Of a stretch of DNA of 7,584 nucleotides, positions 5,370 through 7,584 are shown piece by piece. Position 1 is the stretch's first letter. Each line of letters starts with the position of its first letter. The stretch covers positions 1 through 7,584 of the forward strand of contig NZ_CALIBB010000207.1 of the NCBI RefSeq assembly GCF_938045595.1, read 5' to 3'. Made by a program: the position numbers and the translations under genes. The stretch comes from an uncultured Campylobacter sp. (lineage in GTDB: Bacteria; Campylobacterota; Campylobacteria; Campylobacterales; Campylobacteraceae). The notes under the pieces are model-generated. The model saw nothing but the letters and a program-made list of their open reading frames with translations, did no database searches and was not told the DNA's origin.

Positions 5370-6104
5370 TTAAATTTTTACTAGCCACCAGTCATAATCC
5401 GTAGCATGACTAAATTTAAAAGCTATAACGATGAGTATAATTGCGAATATTCCTTTACTAGACGCATACAAACTTAAAGACATGCATAATACTACTATCC
5501 AAAATAGCAACCTATACAATTTAGCCTTTTTTGTTTGTGCAACAAGCTTACTTTTTAAATAAGCGGCTTTTTTATCAATACAAATAAAATCATCAATCAT
5601 ATCGCCATCAACTACTTTTTTGCCTATATTAACCGCTATTGCCTTACAATTGTGTATAGTAAAATAATGCGTTCCTCTTCCGCTGTCGCTCGTTTCTTCC
5701 CCCGTGGATCGAAAGTATTCTACTTTTACAAGTGCGTTTGCTCCAATCATTTTAGCTCGATTAATCATATCTTCTTTCGCTTCGTCAGGATTCCTAGAGC
5801 TACCCATTACCATCCATTTAGAAAATTCAAGAATTTCAAAATCTCTAAATTTATCCGTTGCACTACAGAGAAATTTATCAGGTGATGTATAACCTACAGC
5901 TCCTTTACCTACCACTTGTATCTTTGTGGCTACGTATCCTTTTGGCGTTGCTTTTGGATCAAAATCTACCAGAATTTTTTCACATATTTTATTTTTATCC
6001 GTATCATCAAATGACGAATAACGAAAAAAGTAATCCTTGCCGTCATCGCCTTTTATAAAACCGTATTGTTTTTGATCGAGATGCGTTTTGATGATTCCTC
6101 TCAA
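5370..6104 (-). CDS. Membrane protein with N-terminal cold-shock domain and YbjQ-like middle domain
   Basis: A 244-residue protein with three parts, numbered from TTG 6104. Residues 2-66 form a cold-shock domain: RGIIKTHLDQKQYGFI, with the RNP1-type motif KQYGFI, then GDDGKDYFFRYSSFD with the RNP2-type FF-x-YS. The domain normally binds single-stranded nucleic acid. Residues about 92-162 resemble the YbjQ/UPF0145 fold: NPDEAKEDMINRAKMIGANA, the 'A-x-x-x-GANA' signature, and the ending CKAIAVNIGK. That family is a small pentameric protein of uncertain, possibly metal-related, role. Two membrane helices lie at about 199-215 and 219-233, with the tail DYDWWLVKI. Cold-shock domains fused to membrane segments are known (with DUF1294), but this combination is new to me. 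The gene is visibly AT-richer than its neighbours, suggesting transfer. The start is TTG 6104, because AAGGAG lies seven bases upstream and the domain begins there. Confidence 0.8.
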   Translation of the reverse strand: MRGIIKTHLDQKQYGFIKGDDGKDYFFRYSSFDDTDKNKICEKILVDFDPKATPKGYVATKIQVVGKGAVGYTSPDKFLCSATDKFRDFEILEFSKWMVMGSSRNPDEAKEDMINRAKMIGANALVKVEYFRSTGEETSDSGRGTHYFTIHNCKAIAVNIGKKVVDGDMIDDFICIDKKAAYLKSKLVAQTKKAKLYRLLFWIVVLCMSLSLYASSKGIFAIILIVIAFKFSHATDYDWWLVKI

Positions 6105-6111
6105 GCACTGG

Positions 6112-6117
6112 CTCCTT
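6112..6117 (-). promoter_or_regulatory. Ribosome binding site fixing the TTG start at 6104
   Basis: AAGGAG on the minus strand ends seven bases before TTG 6104. The longer reading from TTG 6149 would place this site inside the coding region and would start immediately next to the -10 box, before the likely transcription start. The shorter start is therefore preferred. Confidence 0.8.
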
Positions 6118-6140
6118 AAAAATTTGTTTGATAAATGATA

Positions 6141-6146
6141 ATTATA
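6141..6146 (-). promoter_or_regulatory. -10 box of the cold-shock-domain gene
   Basis: The minus strand reads AAAAATTTTGTATAATTATC, a perfect TATAAT with a preceding TTTTG. Transcription would start near 6134, giving a leader of about 30 bases to the start at 6104. The box lies 12 bases from the divergent glmM -10. Confidence 0.65.
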
Positions 6147-6158
6147 CAAAATTTTTGC

Positions 6159-6164
6159 TAGAAT
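6159..6164 (+). promoter_or_regulatory. -10 box of the glmM promoter
   Basis: ATTTTTGCTAGAAT reads as a T-rich tract, an extended TG and a TAGAAT hexamer (one mismatch to TATAAT). Transcription would start near 6171, leaving a leader of about 26 bases before ATG 6197. Confidence 0.6.
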
Positions 6165-6184
6165 AAGAAAAATTTATTTGAATT

Positions 6185-6189
6185 GAGGA
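6185..6189 (+). promoter_or_regulatory. Ribosome binding site fixing the glmM start at 6197
   Basis: GAGGA ends seven bases before ATG 6197 but only one base before the in-frame TTG at 6191. The ATG is therefore the start, and it also matches the family N-terminus MKLFGTDGVRG. Confidence 0.85.
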
Positions 6190-6196
6190 TTTGATA

Positions 6197-7537
6197 ATGA
6201 AACTTTTCGGAACGGACGGCGTACGAGGCAAAGCGGGAGAATTTTTGACCGCCGAGCTTGCGATGCGCGTAGCGATGGCAGCGGGAATTTATTTTAGGAA
6301 AAATTCCGTTACGAATATGATTTTAGTCGGCAAAGATACCCGCAGAAGCGGCTATATGATAGAAACCGCGATCGTTGCGGGTCTTACCTCGGTGGGCTAC
6401 AACGTCCGCCAGATCGGTCCTATGCCTACTCCTGCGATTGCCTTTCTTACGGAGGATATGCGCTGCGACGCGGGCATCATGATAAGCGCGAGCCACAATC
6501 CATACTACGACAACGGCATTAAATTTTTCAACAGCGAAGGCTTTAAACTCGATGAAAAAGAGGAAGCGCAGATCGAAAAAATTTATTTCAGCGACGAGCT
6601 CATCTCTGAGGCGCGCACCAAAATGATGCAAATCGGCGCCGCAAAGCGCGTGGACGACGTCATCGGCAGATACATCGTGCATATTAAAAATTCCTTCCCG
6701 AAGCAAAAGACACTACACGGGCTTCGCGTCGTGCTTGATTGCGCAAACGGAGCAAGCTACAGGGTCGCACCTACCGTATTTAATGAGCTGGGAGCCGAAA
6801 CTATCGTCATCGGCGACGAACCTAACGGCAAAAATATTAATGATGCTTGCGGTGCGCTAAGTCCGCAAAATTTAGCCTCGGAGGTCAAAAGATTACGCGC
6901 CGATGTCGGCTTTGCCTTTGACGGAGATGCCGACAGACTCGTAGTCGTGGACGAAAACGGCGAGATCATCCACGGAGACGCACTACTTGGAATTTTAGCA
7001 GTCTATTTGAAAGGAAAAAATCGCTTAGCAGGCAATAAAATGGTAGCCACAGTGATGAGTAATTCTGCGCTGGAGGATTTTTTAGCTAAACACGACATTG
7101 CGCTTCATCGCTGCAATGTAGGCGATAAATTTGTACTTGAGACGATGCACGAACTAGGCGCAAATTTCGGCGGCGAGCAGAGCGGGCACGTGATCTTTGG
7201 CGATTACGCCAAAACGGGCGACGGCATCGCAAGCGCGCTGCAATTCGCCGCCTGCATGCTGGATATGAAAAAGAAGGCAAGCGAATTTTCGGGGATGATT
7301 AAGCCCTATCCGCAAATTTTAAAGAATTTAAAAATTTCGGATAAAAAGCCGCTTGAAAAATTAAAAGGGCTAAAGGAGCTTGAAACAAGCCTTAAAGCGG
7401 ACAAGATCCGCTCGCTCTTTCGCTACTCCGGCACCGAAAACGTTATCCGCCTCTTAATCGAGGGCAAAAACGAAAAACTGCTGCAAAAGCGAATGGACGA
7501 GGTCGAGAAATTTTTTACCAAAGCCCTAAATGAGTAG
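6197..7537 (+). CDS. glmM: Phosphoglucosamine mutase
   Basis: GlmM converts glucosamine-6-phosphate to glucosamine-1-phosphate in the cytoplasm, the step between GlmS and GlmU toward UDP-GlcNAc for peptidoglycan and lipooligosaccharide. At 446 residues it is full length for this alpha-phosphohexomutase. Landmarks in order are the N-terminal KLFGTDGVRGKAGE (2-15), the active-site loop GIMISASHNPYYDNGIKFF (93-111) with phosphoserine S99, the metal-binding loop DGDADR (242-247), the sugar-specificity loop GEQSGH (326-331), and the C-terminal phosphate-binding loop RYSGTEN (409-415). All catalytic residues are present. Translation starts at ATG 6197, not at the TTG six bases upstream. It has its own promoter at 6159-6164, back to back with the cold-shock-domain gene. 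The stop codon overlaps the next ORF by eight bases (ATGAGTAG), which suggests coupled translation. Confidence 0.98.
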   Translation: MKLFGTDGVRGKAGEFLTAELAMRVAMAAGIYFRKNSVTNMILVGKDTRRSGYMIETAIVAGLTSVGYNVRQIGPMPTPAIAFLTEDMRCDAGIMISASHNPYYDNGIKFFNSEGFKLDEKEEAQIEKIYFSDELISEARTKMMQIGAAKRVDDVIGRYIVHIKNSFPKQKTLHGLRVVLDCANGASYRVAPTVFNELGAETIVIGDEPNGKNINDACGALSPQNLASEVKRLRADVGFAFDGDADRLVVVDENGEIIHGDALLGILAVYLKGKNRLAGNKMVATVMSNSALEDFLAKHDIALHRCNVGDKFVLETMHELGANFGGEQSGHVIFGDYAKTGDGIASALQFAACMLDMKKKASEFSGMIKPYPQILKNLKISDKKPLEKLKGLKELETSLKADKIRSLFRYSGTENVIRLLIEGKNEKLLQKRMDEVEKFFTKALNE

Positions 7538-7584
7538 CGATTTTATAAAATTTTTCGGCGCGGCAAACTGCCAGCTCCACACGA
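7530..7584 (+). CDS. Start of an ORF overlapping the glmM end (partial; lspA by position only)
   Basis: ATG 7530 lies within the last codons of glmM, and the frame stays open for 18 codons to the window edge (MSSDFIKFFGAANCQLHT). No strong ribosome site precedes it, so translation would be coupled to glmM. In several Campylobacter genomes lspA (lipoprotein signal peptidase) follows glmM, and FIKFFGAA might open a membrane helix, but NCQLHT is not helix-like and 18 residues cannot identify a family. Family assignment is open. Confidence 0.5.
   Translation, partial: MSSDFIKFFGAANCQLHT

Noticed and set aside
5354..5372. Terminator for the cold-shock-domain gene (TAAAAG/CTTTTA stem over its stop)
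   Set aside because: The 6-bp stem is almost all A-T pairs and no U run follows, so it is too weak to call.
6130..6148. Fur box in GATAAATGATAATTATACA
   Set aside because: Only part of the GATAAT repeat pattern is present, and the match is mostly the -10 box of the minus-strand promoter in AT-rich DNA.

Overview
The window most likely comes from a Campylobacter chromosome. RF1 (prfA) sits directly behind ribosomal protein S20 (rpsT), next to glmM. Intergenic DNA is full of AAATTT-type motifs, and two promoters have a T-rich tract before an extended -10 instead of a clear -35. Most genes are unusually GC-rich for the genus, which points to the oral higher-GC group (C. gracilis, rectus or showae type). 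The species is an inference, not a match.

Left part (1-3400): a worn accessory region, perhaps for nutrient uptake. It opens with the end of a TonB-dependent outer-membrane receptor (1-321). A roughly 320-base non-coding gap with a short tandem repeat follows. Next is an SbmA/YddA-type ABC transporter (644-2544), with membrane and ATPase domains in one gene. It carries an insertion of about 88 residues between two conserved blocks and is broken by a -1 frameshift at a run of five G. The ATPase half keeps every motif, so the break is recent, reversible or a sequencing error. A further 0.86 kb (2545-3409) has no intact gene. Its minus strand shows three consecutive hydrophobic stretches in three different frames, possibly a decayed membrane-protein gene.

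Middle part (3410-5369): a small two-helix membrane protein of unknown function (3410-3898, plus strand) converges on prfA. prfA and rpsT lie on the minus strand, 24 bases apart, driven by a clear TATAAT promoter upstream of rpsT. A perfect 7-bp hairpin covers the rpsT stop codon, just ahead of a prfA start that has no Shine-Dalgarno sequence.

Right part (5370-7584): a visibly AT-richer minus-strand gene encodes an unusual protein, with an N-terminal cold-shock domain, a YbjQ-like middle and two C-terminal membrane helices. Its start should be the TTG at 6104, because the upstream TTG lies next to its own -10 box. It is transcribed divergently from glmM (6197-7537, phosphoglucosamine mutase, cell-wall precursor synthesis), and the two -10 boxes are only 12 bases apart. 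The start of another ORF overlaps the end of glmM and runs off the window.

The main leads are the frameshifted transporter with its insertion, the cold-shock/YbjQ/membrane protein with its crowded divergent promoter, and the hairpin between rpsT and prfA.
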